A stretch of 37,086 nt of DNA from Sphingobacteriaceae bacterium (GTDB lineage: Bacteria; Bacteroidota; Bacteroidia; B-17B0; Aurantibacillaceae), in NCBI GenBank assembly GCA_023251725.1, contig JAHEYG010000025.1, positions 1-37,086 of the forward strand, written 5' to 3'. A model generated the notes under the pieces. That model was not told where the DNA came from. It did not search any database and was given only the letters and a program-made list of their open reading frames with translations. The stretch's first letter is position 1. Each line of letters begins with the position of its first letter. Positions 6,787-16,411 of the stretch are shown in pieces. A program made the translations under genes and the position numbers.

Positions 6787-9342
6787 ATGAACAAACATTT
6801 TTTATATATTATAATTTTATTCAGCGTTTATTTTTCGAAAGCGCAAATGGGTGGCGGTTGGCCGAGTGGCGGCGGTAATAGCGGCAGTATGGGCGACATG
6901 AGCAAACTCATTAAGGGTGGCGGTAAAAACCTTAACATCGCTCGTATGTACGGTAAAATTTTAGATGCAAAAACCAATAAACCGGTAGAGTTTGCTTCCG
7001 TTGCACTTTTTTGGTTTAATAAAGACAGTTTAATTGGCGGCGGAATGACGAAAGAGAACGGTGATTTCGCCATTGAAAATTTGCCACCTTATGGTGGTTA
7101 CAGATTAAAAGTAAGTTTTATCGGATACAAAAATTTTGAAACAAAAGTTTACATCGTTCCTCCCAATAAAATAGATCAGGATTTAGGAGATTTAAAATTA
7201 GAGCAGGATGAAAAAATGCTGAAGGAAGTAGAAGTTACCACCGAGAAAGCAGCGTTTGTAATGAGCGTTGACCGTAAAATTTATAATGTAGATAAAGATA
7301 TTTCGGTGAGGGGCGGAACAGCTTTGGATATAATGAAAAATATCCCGACTATAACGGTCGACGGAGAAGGAAATGCCACCTTGCGGGAAAGTACCGTACA
7401 AATTTATGTGGATGGACGTCCGACAACTTTAACGCTTCAACAAATTCCGGCTGACCAGATTGATCGTGTGGAAGTAATTTCAAACCCATCGGTAAAATTT
7501 GCGGCCAATACTACCGGTGGAATTTTAAATATTGTTTTGAAGAAAAATAGTAAACCCGGTTACAATGGAATGTTAATGGGAAATATTGGTACGAGTGATC
7601 GGTACGGCGGAATGGGAACCATCAGTGTAAAAGAGCAGCCTTTTAATGTGTCGTTAATGTACACTTACAATTCGCAGATGAATTATAATACCGGTTTTAC
7701 CAAACGTACAGATTTATATAAAGGAACTGTACTCGATTATTTTAATCAGGATAATCTCACCACGATGGCCAATCATTTTCAGTTTGGGAGAATAGGCATT
7801 GATTATTTTATTAATAACCGAAACACCATTACAATTTCAGAAAATATTGTGGCCGGTAATTTTAACACCAGCGATGTTCAGAATTTTGATTTTTTAGATA
7901 AAAATTCCGCGAAGGTTAACGGCGGATTCAGAATTAATAATTCACAATCGTGGTTTCAAAATTACACCTCTCAGCTTTTATACAAAAAAACATTTCCAAA
8001 AGTGGGAAAAGAATTAACAGTGGATGTAAATCATAATTATGGAGTGGGCGGAAATAATTATCAATATAATACCCATAATAAAGATATTAACGGTAATGAT
8101 CTTCCGTTTTCGCCCGACTTACAAAACAATTTAGGTAATTCAAATTCAAATCAATTTGTTTTTCAGATGGATTATGTTAATCCCATTACCGAAAAATCAA
8201 AGTTGGAATTAGGTTTGCGTTCGTTTTACAAAAATTCTTTAAACGATAATTATACAACTAATTACAGTTACGCCACTTCATCTAATACAAAAGACACTAT
8301 TTTAAGTAATAAATATATTATCGACGATGTAGTTAACGCTGCCTACATTAATTATTCGAATTATACTTTTTGGAATATTGGTTATATGGCCGGTTTACGT
8401 TTTGAGCAATCTTTTTTTAAAGGCAATTTAGCCGATAAAAATAAAACCTTTCAATACATTTATCCCGGCGATTTAAATACCATTCAAAATTCATTGTTCC
8501 CGGCGATATTTCTCACAAAAAAATTCGGAAGCAAACACGAAGTGCAATTTAATATTTCCAGAAAAATTGATCGTCCCAATTTTTTTCAGGCCATGCCTTT
8601 TGTAATGTTCAGCGACAAAAAAAATTACCGCATTGGTAATCCGCTATTAAAACCTGAGTTTATTAATATTGTCGAAATAAATTATAACAATATGTTTGAA
8701 AAAGGAAACTGGCTGGTTTCGGCATATGGTCGTTATAGCGAACAGCCAATTACCAATATTGCTTATCAATCGGCGTTTGATTCTACTGTTTTGGTAAATA
8801 CGTTTGTGAACGGACAAAATAGCATTCGCTACGGTCTCGAAAACACTATTAGAAGAACGTTCTTTAAGAAGTTGACGGCCACTGCAAATTTCGATGTGTT
8901 TTATGTATACTTAACCAGTGGTATCATAAATAACCAGCCGTCGACCGTTAGTCAGGGCTGGAGTTATAAAGGAAAATTAAATTTAAGTTATTCATTACCC
9001 TGGCAAATGACCTTGCAGATTAATGGAAATTACGAAGCACCGAAAGTTATTATTAACGGTACCGGTCGCGAGCAATATTTCATGGATATTTCGTTGAGTA
9101 AAATGGTGAGCACAAAATGGGTATTTAACTTAAATGTGAGTGATGTATTTAATACCAAATTTATGGGCACGCATTTAGCAACTGATTATTACACTCAGGA
9201 TTTATCGCGCCGAAGAGAAATGCGTTATGTAAAATTTAGCGTTACTTATTTATTTGGTAAAATAGATGTATCTATTTTTAAACGCCGAAACCAAAAAGGA
9301 GGAAATCCTAACATGGGCGGAGGCGATGGATTAGATTTTTAA
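6787..9342 (+). CDS. TonB-dependent-receptor-like outer membrane beta-barrel protein
   Basis: This 851-residue outer membrane protein starts with a signal peptide (MNKHFLYIIILFSVYFSKAQ). A glycine-rich stretch follows, then a CarboxypepD_reg-like domain (about 45-140, ARMYGKILDAKTNKPVEFAS). A plug-like region includes TTEKAAFVMSVDRKIYNVDK and VQIYVDGRPTTLTLQQIPAD (about 150-250). The rest is a long beta-barrel of the OMP_b-brl_3 type. I cannot predict the substrate. There is no SusD partner, so it is not a classic SusC/D pair, and peptide, metal or siderophore uptake or a structural role are all possible. I chose the ATG at 6787 over the in-frame TTG at 6772, because the latter lies in a promoter box. 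The stop overlaps the folB start (TAATG). Confidence 0.9.
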   Translation: MNKHFLYIIILFSVYFSKAQMGGGWPSGGGNSGSMGDMSKLIKGGGKNLNIARMYGKILDAKTNKPVEFASVALFWFNKDSLIGGGMTKENGDFAIENLPPYGGYRLKVSFIGYKNFETKVYIVPPNKIDQDLGDLKLEQDEKMLKEVEVTTEKAAFVMSVDRKIYNVDKDISVRGGTALDIMKNIPTITVDGEGNATLRESTVQIYVDGRPTTLTLQQIPADQIDRVEVISNPSVKFAANTTGGILNIVLKKNSKPGYNGMLMGNIGTSDRYGGMGTISVKEQPFNVSLMYTYNSQMNYNTGFTKRTDLYKGTVLDYFNQDNLTTMANHFQFGRIGIDYFINNRNTITISENIVAGNFNTSDVQNFDFLDKNSAKVNGGFRINNSQSWFQNYTSQLLYKKTFPKVGKELTVDVNHNYGVGGNNYQYNTHNKDINGNDLPFSPDLQNNLGNSNSNQFVFQMDYVNPITEKSKLELGLRSFYKNSLNDNYTTNYSYATSSNTKDTILSNKYIIDDVVNAAYINYSNYTFWNIGYMAGLRFEQSFFKGNLADKNKTFQYIYPGDLNTIQNSLFPAIFLTKKFGSKHEVQFNISRKIDRPNFFQAMPFVMFSDKKNYRIGNPLLKPEFINIVEINYNNMFEKGNWLVSAYGRYSEQPITNIAYQSAFDSTVLVNTFVNGQNSIRYGLENTIRRTFFKKLTATANFDVFYVYLTSGIINNQPSTVSQGWSYKGKLNLSYSLPWQMTLQINGNYEAPKVIINGTGREQYFMDISLSKMVSTKWVFNLNVSDVFNTKFMGTHLATDYYTQDLSRRREMRYVKFSVTYLFGKIDVSIFKRRNQKGGNPNMGGGDGLDF

Positions 9343-9695
9343 TGAAACATATTATTAACATAGAAGGAATAAAACTTTACGCCTACCACGGTTGTTTAGA
9401 AGAAGAAGCAAAAATTGGTGGAAATTATATTGTTGATGTTTATATTGCTACTGATTTTTCGGAAGCTGCAAAAACAGATGACCTAAACAAAACCATTGAT
9501 TACTGTGCGGTTTATGAAATTGTAAAAACCGAAATGGCCATTCGTTCAAAATTAATTGAGCAGGTTGGTGAACGCATTTATTCTAAAATAAAAAATAATT
9601 TTAATTCAATTATTTCTTTAAGAGTAAAAGTTACGAAATTGAATCCGCCCATTAATGGGGAAGTGGAGAGTGTTAGTGTTGAGGTTGGAGATTAA
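9342..9695 (+). CDS. folB: Dihydroneopterin aldolase
   Basis: FolB converts 7,8-dihydroneopterin to 6-hydroxymethyl-7,8-dihydropterin and glycolaldehyde in cytoplasmic folate synthesis. The 117-residue length is typical. Family features include the start IINIEGIKLYAYHGCLEEEA (with the active-site YHG region), the middle TIDYCAVYEIV, and the C-terminal VTKLNPPINGEVESVSVEV, with the conserved lysine and proline. The ATG at 9342 shares an A with the TAA of the upstream barrel gene, so translation is probably coupled. The pairing with an outer-membrane receptor is not an obvious functional one. A second folate gene, folP, lies 19 kb downstream. Confidence 0.95.
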   Translation: MKHIINIEGIKLYAYHGCLEEEAKIGGNYIVDVYIATDFSEAAKTDDLNKTIDYCAVYEIVKTEMAIRSKLIEQVGERIYSKIKNNFNSIISLRVKVTKLNPPINGEVESVSVEVGD

Positions 9696-9759
9696 GTAAG
9701 AATATATTTTTGTCGGGGAAACCCATTCGAATCTGCACAGACAGTTACACTGAAGAAAA

Positions 9760-12039
9760 TTAATTAGAAATAATAATCTTACTCGTAAAATTATCGCAAC
9801 GCAAAAAATAAATTCCTGAAGCCCATCCGACGCAATTAATTTTTATTAATCCGGTTTCTTTAAATCTGTAAATTAATTGCCCGAACGAATTTGTTATTTC
9901 AATAACAGAATTATTATTGTCGGAAGTTTTTACATAAAAATAATTTGAAGAAGGATTTGGATATACTACCAATGAAGAATTAATATTTGTGAGTTCATTT
10001 ATTCCCACCGGACAATTTGTAAGTTTAAATGTTGGAATTACAAAAGTTGTAAAGGTACCAACACCATCGGGGCAGCGCCCTGTGCTTACATCGGTGATTT
10101 GAGCTCCAAATCTTGCGCTATCCAAAATTGCTCCTGCCGGATTACTTAGCATAACACGATCGCCGGCTTGTGTTAATTTAAAATTGCAATGCACAAATGT
10201 AGCAGTGCTCACCGCTTTATCGGCCCAAACAATTAAATAACTATACGCCGGAATAAATGAATTTTTTGGGAAACAAAATTTTCCGTGGTAGGCAAAATCA
10301 TTGGTTAAATACAATCCTGTCATATCCAACATGCTGTTTGTGGAATTATAAAATTCTATCCAATCGGCATTTAATAAATATTCGTTCTTAACTCCATTTA
10401 AATTATTCGCAATAAATTCATTTATTTTTACTTGTCCGGGTCCCGCTACCGGTATTCCCACTAAAGTATAAAATTCGTGTTCGGCTCTTTGCGGCGAAAA
10501 CATTCCGGCATTATTATTTTCGGCGTAAATATAATATTGCGCTTGTCCCGACGAAAACACAAACGGTGCGCCGTAAACATTATCTCCGGCGGGCCCGTCG
10601 TTGTGCAAACCGTCGTCGTACATTAACACCCTGGTAAATCTATCTGAATTAAAATATCTGTAACCCAAATAAACGGCATTGGTATTCGTGTTTAATACTT
10701 TGGCGGTAATAGTAACCGTGCTGTTAATTGCCGGGGTTAAGGAGCTGGCCGTTATGAGCGAAATAGCCGGTGTAGTGTAAGTAAAATCGGGGGTAGATTG
10801 TAAATAAGCGATACGTGAAGCCATTAAGGTGGAGATACCCGGTACCGAATAACTTCCAACAGAAACATTAGTATTCATGCCATTTTGAAATTGCGGGTAG
10901 GTATAAAATTTAAAAGGATCAGACTGCACGGCGGTATCAATTACACTTTGCATTTGCGCCGCCATAGTAGTGTAAGAATTACTCACAAACATTTCGTTTA
11001 AAATGGTGCGCATGTGTGCAATGTACATACGTTTAAACATCGGATTATTTTGCACCGCATTTATCAGCGGCCAGTATTGATCGGCTGAATGTATGTTGGC
11101 AGTTAAAGTTTGTAAATTAGCGATCGGCAAACTGCCCATACTAGTATTGCTGAATCCCACAAAAGGAAATCCGCCAAACGACATATTTAAATCCCACACA
11201 ATTGGATTGTAGCGGGCATTATTATCTTTATACAAATAATAATTTTGGGCAAAAACTCCCATATAACTATCCAAATTCACCAACACATTATCAAAAGCTA
11301 ACATCCAGATGGCTCTGTCCATATCCATCGCTGTTTCAATATTAGCTGTAACATTTGTTACTGTATTAGTAAAAGCCACTAAATTATTCCATCCCACATT
11401 TGATTTTAACTCGTAATAATTATAATAACCGCTGCTGTCGATTGCCAATGGTATATTTTTTAAATTACTTTTTGTACTAGGACCTGGAACAACAACAGGA
11501 TTGCATTTAAAAAAATTGCCGGAAGAGGAATAAAAATGATCGTAACAAAATTGTTTGTTAACGGCTTCGTCGTTGGCATAAACTCCTCTGTAAGTTGCGT
11601 TAATGTATAATTGCGCAAAATTGGCGCGCGGACAATCCATATAATTTTTAAGAATGCTGTAAGACAATACTTCGCGAATCATCGAAGGATCGGCGTAGCT
11701 GTTACCTAATTTTACATCGGCAAATCCCTGATGATTTTGATTCTTAAAAGCATTCAGCGTAATGTGTAAAGGATTTTTGTTATAAGTAGAATCATAAGAA
11801 CTGCTGCCTTTATATCTTACGCCAACGCTATCGTATTGTATACCGTTAATTTTTACCCATAGCGCCATAATGTCGCCACCCTTCCCGTATTTGGCGGTAT
11901 CCATTTGGTAATCCCAATTAGCTTGAAGGAATTTAATTTCTATTTTTTGAAGTGTATTGAGATTGTAAAAAGTAGTTTGCGCATTTAGTTTTATAATGCA
12001 TAGCAATAAAAGTGGAAATAAAATTTTCTTAAAAAACAT
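9760..12039 (-). CDS. Secreted CotH-family kinase with lamin-tail domain and T9SS type A signal
   Basis: This 759-residue exported protein has a signal peptide at 1-20 (MFFKKILFPLLLLCIIKLNA). A CotH kinase-like domain follows (about 25-400). CotH proteins are atypical kinases that phosphorylate secreted proteins. Family marks are VGVRYKGSSSYDS (73-85), the catalytic-type Asp in NLDSY (D257) and the metal-type Asp in PIVWDLNMSFG (D283), so activity looks preserved. A lamin-tail-like domain covers about 530-650, and a type A sorting domain with VVYPNPSSNYF ends the protein. I chose the ATG at 12039 because the in-frame TTG at 12060 overlaps the stop of the preceding gene. It is last in an apparent three-gene operon, 13 bp after its neighbour. 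Confidence 0.88.
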   Translation of the reverse strand: MFFKKILFPLLLLCIIKLNAQTTFYNLNTLQKIEIKFLQANWDYQMDTAKYGKGGDIMALWVKINGIQYDSVGVRYKGSSSYDSTYNKNPLHITLNAFKNQNHQGFADVKLGNSYADPSMIREVLSYSILKNYMDCPRANFAQLYINATYRGVYANDEAVNKQFCYDHFYSSSGNFFKCNPVVVPGPSTKSNLKNIPLAIDSSGYYNYYELKSNVGWNNLVAFTNTVTNVTANIETAMDMDRAIWMLAFDNVLVNLDSYMGVFAQNYYLYKDNNARYNPIVWDLNMSFGGFPFVGFSNTSMGSLPIANLQTLTANIHSADQYWPLINAVQNNPMFKRMYIAHMRTILNEMFVSNSYTTMAAQMQSVIDTAVQSDPFKFYTYPQFQNGMNTNVSVGSYSVPGISTLMASRIAYLQSTPDFTYTTPAISLITASSLTPAINSTVTITAKVLNTNTNAVYLGYRYFNSDRFTRVLMYDDGLHNDGPAGDNVYGAPFVFSSGQAQYYIYAENNNAGMFSPQRAEHEFYTLVGIPVAGPGQVKINEFIANNLNGVKNEYLLNADWIEFYNSTNSMLDMTGLYLTNDFAYHGKFCFPKNSFIPAYSYLIVWADKAVSTATFVHCNFKLTQAGDRVMLSNPAGAILDSARFGAQITDVSTGRCPDGVGTFTTFVIPTFKLTNCPVGINELTNINSSLVVYPNPSSNYFYVKTSDNNNSVIEITNSFGQLIYRFKETGLIKINCVGWASGIYFLRCDNFTSKIIISN

Positions 12040-12052
12040 TTGTGCAGTAAAA

Positions 12053-13051
12053 TTATTCAATTACTAATTTGGCAGTACTTTTTAAACCGCTTGAGTTTAT
12101 TACCGAAACGTAATAAATTCCTTCAGCCAAATCGTTCTTATCAATTTTTAAACTGCTGCTCGTGTAGTTGTAATAAGACCGTAAGGTTCGTCCTACAACA
12201 TCATTAATTGAAATAGTATAATTATCGTTTTTATAAAGTTGTAAAGTGGCGTAGCTATTAGTAGGATTAGGATAAAGATTTATATTTTGGGAATTTGTAT
12301 TTTCTTTTATCCCCGCGAATGAGTAGCAACTATAGCAACCCGAAAAACATATAGCAGGAAGTACAGTGTCTTTTGTAACGGTAATGCTCCTGTGAGTATT
12401 TACCTGACACGAAGGCGGAACGTTTTCTGTATTGGATAAAAGATTTCCATTGTAATATTTAAATTCGTAAGTCCCATTTACTACGTAAGCAATTACTTCT
12501 ATTGTATCAATCCCAAAACTATACATGATATTATTTTTTGTATTCCATTGGCTAGCTTGAAAATTTCCGGCAACATGTACTCCTTTGGAGGAAATATTTC
12601 CTGTATTAGTCATATTCACTAAAAAACGAATAAGCGATTTTCCTGCAGGCGCATTGCCCGAAAAAATTACCGCGCCTACATCTGTTGTGTCGTTCTTCAA
12701 CGAATCAACATACAACCAGCGATTAGCATTCCATATATCTACTCGCGATTCAAGCGGAACAAATTCTACTTCGTAGGATTTATCACCATTAATAAAGGTG
12801 TATTCATATTCTAAAAAAGCAGGAATAGTTACAATAATACTATAAATGGTGCTGGTTCCTTCTTGCGTAAGTAAAGTTAATGCAGGATCCAAATTTGCAG
12901 TGTATCCGGCCGCCGTTTGAAAAGTTCCCATCACATGCACACCGTTAGTACTCGTTACGATTCCGGCCATATCTACCGAAAATTTTACTTTTTTAGCAAA
13001 GCCCGAATAAGCAAATGCCATCGCGGCGATAACAAATAAAAATTTTCTCAT
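12053..13051 (-). CDS. Secreted protein with two starch-binding-like beta modules and T9SS type A signal
   Basis: This is a 332-residue protein with a signal peptide at 1-19 (MRKFLFVIAAMAFAYSGFA). Two related modules follow. The first (about 20-130) contains KFSVDMAGIVTSTNGVHVMG and the second (about 140-240) contains RFLVNMTNTGNISSKGVHVA; both have the GVHV-G-FQ pattern and a later YEYTF or YEFKYY strand. The pattern resembles CBM20/CBM48-type starch-binding or other Ig-like beta sandwiches, but ligand binding is not shown. A Cys-rich linker (CFSGCYSC) precedes the type A sorting domain (LYPNPTNSYATLQLY to the end). It sits between the sulfotransferase-like gene (7 bp gap) and the CotH gene (13 bp gap) and may be an accessory or substrate of that set. 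Confidence 0.75.
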   Translation of the reverse strand: MRKFLFVIAAMAFAYSGFAKKVKFSVDMAGIVTSTNGVHVMGTFQTAAGYTANLDPALTLLTQEGTSTIYSIIVTIPAFLEYEYTFINGDKSYEVEFVPLESRVDIWNANRWLYVDSLKNDTTDVGAVIFSGNAPAGKSLIRFLVNMTNTGNISSKGVHVAGNFQASQWNTKNNIMYSFGIDTIEVIAYVVNGTYEFKYYNGNLLSNTENVPPSCQVNTHRSITVTKDTVLPAICFSGCYSCYSFAGIKENTNSQNINLYPNPTNSYATLQLYKNDNYTISINDVVGRTLRSYYNYTSSSLKIDKNDLAEGIYYVSVINSSGLKSTAKLVIE

Positions 13052-13058
13052 AATAATT

Positions 13059-14741
13059 TTATTTAATTAAACTTATTTTTTTATTGATGGTTCCATTTTT
13101 TTCAGAAACAATATTCATATAATAAATTCCCGATTCAAGAGCCGAAAGATCAATGGTTTTAATATTATTTACCTGTAAAACTATTTTCCCGAAACTATCG
13201 AATAAAATAATTTTTATTTTTTCAAATTGGTCGCTACCTGTTTTTATCGTAATTATTCCATTGCTGGGATTAGGATAAATGGTGATTTGATCATTAATTG
13301 TATTTAAAGAAGCAATTCCCAAAGGGCCCATAAAATTATAACCTGCCGAATAAGCATAAACACAACCGTAAATATCTGTTACTCTCACTACGTAAATCCC
13401 GTTTACACCCGGGGTGTAAGTCTGACTTGTTGCACCCGCCAATAAATTTCCATTCTGATACCATTGGTAAGTTACACCGGTTGTCGAAACTAAATCAGCA
13501 CCGCTTAAAGTTATTGTTGGTTGCAAGGGCGCTGCGTTATTTATGTAACAAGTAGTATAACGGTGTGCTTGCGGTGTACTGCCTGCGGTGTTTTTTGTCC
13601 AGATAGTATTACCCAGCGGATCAATTTCGTAAATGGTTCCTGCCGTTGCCAAACAAATCATTTGATTGCCATTCGGAAACTGATCTGAACTTCCCATGTT
13701 GCTGGTATATCCCGTTGAACTGTGACGTAATGTAAAACTGGTAGGGTTAAATTGTATTCCGGGAGTATAAGTGTAATTATAATTGCTTCTTGGCACAGTT
13801 ACTTGGTCAATAGCGGTTTTTGGTCCGGCAAGGCCTGCATTATTTACTCCCACTAAATATCCTGCATTAGGCGAACCTTCAGGTATCCAATGCGCATCGT
13901 GTGTAACATTTAATATTTTTGTTCCTGCGGCCTGATAGGCAAGAGGATTTCCCCAACGGTATAAAAAATCGCCACCCATTCCTGAATTACCTCCGGCATG
14001 ACTTGCTGCTTGCGCAGTTGTTGTGCTGTGATCAATTACATACCACTCGTTCATCCAATGAGAACTTATTGTAATTTGATCGAGTATGGGATTGTAGTCG
14101 ATGCCATTCATGTGCATCCAATCTTTTTGTGTAAGATAATTTATATTGAGCAATTGCGGATTGTTTACAATAGATGTCTGATAATTTCCTCCGCCAACAA
14201 TTGCATTTTGAACTAAATGATCCCACACATTCCATTGCCAAACAATTTGAGCCGAATTGGTACCGATTGGTTTTAATTCAAGAACTTTTTCAGCCCAAAT
14301 GGTAATTGCAGAAGTACAACCGGCATTAGTTGCATCAGTAGGAGTTTTTACATCGTAACTAATTACAAGTACATTTCCATTGGGTAACGGACAATGATCG
14401 TGATGTAAACAATAAGTGGACGACGAATAAGTATAATCCCACAAAATAGTTCCGGCGTAATTTATTTTTTGGATTCTTCCAGTCATTCCGCCACCGGTTA
14501 AAATATTTCCGGGATTATTAACACTTCTCCAGATATCGCCGCCGGGCATCATGTGCGCCGAGTACCCCGTACCGCCGGTGAAGGCCCAAGTTTTTACATT
14601 AATGTTATTGGTATCTATTAAATAGCCCATGGTAGAACCCATATTGCTGTATAGTGTGAGTCCGTTCCACTGTTGCGCCGATAGGCCGGTAAGAAATAAA
14701 GATAAAATTCCCGAATAGATTAAGTATAAGTTTTTTTTCAT
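13059..14741 (-). CDS. Secreted arylsulfotransferase-like beta-propeller protein, T9SS type A
   Basis: This 560-residue exported protein has a signal peptide at 1-22 (core LIYSGILSLFLTGLSA). It is followed by a propeller of the arylsulfotransferase (ASST) kind, about residues 25-400. Segments reminiscent of ASST active-site blades are LHHDHCPLPNGNVLVISYD (112-130), KDWMHMNGIDYNP (206-218), HDAHWIPEG (281-289) and QAHRYTTCY (391-399). Known ASSTs move sulfate between phenolic compounds through a catalytic histidine; whether this protein does so is inference. After the propeller come an Ig-like segment (TYQWYQNGNLLAGATSQTY) and the sorting domain (ITIYPNPSNGIITI to the end). The ATG at 14741 fits the signal peptide. 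It is the first gene of the apparent operon with the beta-module and CotH genes. Confidence 0.8.
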   Translation of the reverse strand: MKKNLYLIYSGILSLFLTGLSAQQWNGLTLYSNMGSTMGYLIDTNNINVKTWAFTGGTGYSAHMMPGGDIWRSVNNPGNILTGGGMTGRIQKINYAGTILWDYTYSSSTYCLHHDHCPLPNGNVLVISYDVKTPTDATNAGCTSAITIWAEKVLELKPIGTNSAQIVWQWNVWDHLVQNAIVGGGNYQTSIVNNPQLLNINYLTQKDWMHMNGIDYNPILDQITISSHWMNEWYVIDHSTTTAQAASHAGGNSGMGGDFLYRWGNPLAYQAAGTKILNVTHDAHWIPEGSPNAGYLVGVNNAGLAGPKTAIDQVTVPRSNYNYTYTPGIQFNPTSFTLRHSSTGYTSNMGSSDQFPNGNQMICLATAGTIYEIDPLGNTIWTKNTAGSTPQAHRYTTCYINNAAPLQPTITLSGADLVSTTGVTYQWYQNGNLLAGATSQTYTPGVNGIYVVRVTDIYGCVYAYSAGYNFMGPLGIASLNTINDQITIYPNPSNGIITIKTGSDQFEKIKIILFDSFGKIVLQVNNIKTIDLSALESGIYYMNIVSEKNGTINKKISLIK

Positions 14742-14788
14742 AAAAATATTTTTTCTGATTTTATTTGGTTAGACGTTCATTAAATTTA

Positions 14789-14808
14789 AATCCTTCGGGG
14801 GGAGGATT
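14789..14808. repeat. GC-rich hairpin upstream of the sulfotransferase-like operon
   Basis: AATCCT-TCGGGGGG-AGGATT is a 6-bp stem with an 8-nt G-rich loop. It stands out in the very AT-rich 285-bp gap (14742-15026) between two divergent secreted-protein genes. It lies 48 bp before the minus-strand ASST-like start, so it could be a leader structure, an operator or a degenerate REP-like palindrome. Nothing else is recognisable in the gap. Confidence 0.4.
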
Positions 14809-15026
14809 AATAAAAGTCTAAGTTACATAAATTATAGCACAAAAATGAATTTTTAAGGATATTACTAATGAAATTGTGACATTGATAGCTAAAAATTTTT
14901 AGGTAGAAAATGAATATTCTCGGTTTTTCAATTTTTTTCTGTATTTCCGCATTTTTTATATACATTAGTTAAAGAAATTGATATAAAAGTATTATTAAAA
15001 GTGCTGAGTTAATTAAAAAAAAGAAA

Positions 15027-16406
15027 GTGGAATTTAAATTAAGAAATAAGGTTCTGGTTATAATACTATTTGTATTACTTGCAAAAATAAGTAAATCGCA
15101 ACTTATTTTTACCACTGCCGGAAACGGTGTTCAGGGATTTTCGGGCGATGGTGCACTTGCGATTTATGCTCAAATGAAACAGGCTACTTCTGTAGCCGTG
15201 GATGCTTCAGGTAATATTTACATTGCCGATTATATTGATAGCCGAATAAGAAAAGTAAGCACCTCTAATATAATTACAACTATTGCTGGAACCGGCACAG
15301 CCGGACTTTCGGGAGATGGAGGATTAGCCATTAATGCCAAATTAAATAATCCGGCCGGAATTTCGGTGGATGCGGCAGGAAATATTTACATCGCCGATTT
15401 TTCGAATAACAGAATAAGGAAAATAAATACTTCGGGTATAATAAGCACCATTGCCGGATACACAACGGCTCCGGGCTTTTCGGGTGATGGAGGAATAGCC
15501 ACTTCTGCGCAACTTTCGGGACCTAACGGTGTGGTGGCAGATGCTGCAGGAAATATTTTTATTGCCGATTATTATAATAACAGAATTCGAAAAATAAATA
15601 CTTCGGGTTTTATCAACACCATTGCAGGAACGTCAACGGCAGGTTATTCGGGAGATGGCGGACCGGCAACAGCAGCAAAAATTAATGCACCGGCAGCCAT
15701 CATAAAAGATGCGACCGGAAATATTTATTTTGCGGAATATTTAAATCATTGCATTCGAATGATTGATCCATCTGGAATTATTTCAACTTTTGCAGGCACC
15801 GGTGGCGTTTCGGGATTTTCGGGTGATGGTGGTCCTGCCATCGCAGCAAAACTTTTTGATCCGGCCGGATTAATTATGGATGCAACAGGAAATATGTTTA
15901 TTGCCGACTCTTATAATAATCGCATTAGAAAAGTAAATGTTTCGGGAAACATAAGTACCATTTGCGGAACCGGTGCGGCAGGTTATTCGGGCGATGCGGG
16001 CTCTGCCTCCTTAGCAAAAATTTACCGACCTAACGGTGTGGCAACAGATGTTTCCGGAAATGTTTTCATTGCCGATTTAGGAAATTACCGTGTGCGGGTA
16101 ATATGTTTAGCAAGTTGTCCTATTGGAACAGGCACTGAATTTATTTTGAGCGGTGTTAGTGGTGGAGAGGTGTTGGGGGTAAAGCTGTATCCTAATCCCA
16201 GTAATGGAATATTTAATTTACAAAAAGATTCTGACGGTGATGCGGAATTATTAATTTTTAATGGTTTGGGTCAGATGGTACATGAACAAAAAGTGATTCA
16301 GGGGATAAACTCTGTTTTTACGGTCGGACTGTCCAACGGTTTATATAGCTATATTTTGATGCAAGATTACCGGAAGACCGGCTCCGGAAAGCTTGTAATC
16401 GAATAA
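15027..16406 (+). CDS. Secreted NHL-repeat beta-propeller protein, T9SS type A
   Basis: This 459-residue exported protein has an N-terminal signal peptide (core VLVIILFVLLAKISKSQ). Six or so NHL repeats of roughly 50-56 residues fill about 30-370. Each has a GFSGDGG-A-A segment, a P-GV-VDA-GNIYIAD segment and a NRIRKI segment, forming one propeller. The C-terminus (about 380-459) is a sorting domain with VKLYPNPSNGIFNLQ, so T9SS carries it to the surface. NHL propellers usually bind ligands or partners; none can be named here. The start is a GTG at 15027, because no ATG precedes the signal peptide in frame. The gene is divergent from the ASST-like operon and is followed by a small hairpin. 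Confidence 0.88.
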   Translation: MEFKLRNKVLVIILFVLLAKISKSQLIFTTAGNGVQGFSGDGALAIYAQMKQATSVAVDASGNIYIADYIDSRIRKVSTSNIITTIAGTGTAGLSGDGGLAINAKLNNPAGISVDAAGNIYIADFSNNRIRKINTSGIISTIAGYTTAPGFSGDGGIATSAQLSGPNGVVADAAGNIFIADYYNNRIRKINTSGFINTIAGTSTAGYSGDGGPATAAKINAPAAIIKDATGNIYFAEYLNHCIRMIDPSGIISTFAGTGGVSGFSGDGGPAIAAKLFDPAGLIMDATGNMFIADSYNNRIRKVNVSGNISTICGTGAAGYSGDAGSASLAKIYRPNGVATDVSGNVFIADLGNYRVRVICLASCPIGTGTEFILSGVSGGEVLGVKLYPNPSNGIFNLQKDSDGDAELLIFNGLGQMVHEQKVIQGINSVFTVGLSNGLYSYILMQDYRKTGSGKLVIE

Positions 16407-16411
16407 TTTTC

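Noticed and set aside
9696-9759. Possible tRNA remnant (CCCATTCGAATC resembles a T-loop)
   Set aside because: No acceptor, D or anticodon stems can be formed around it.
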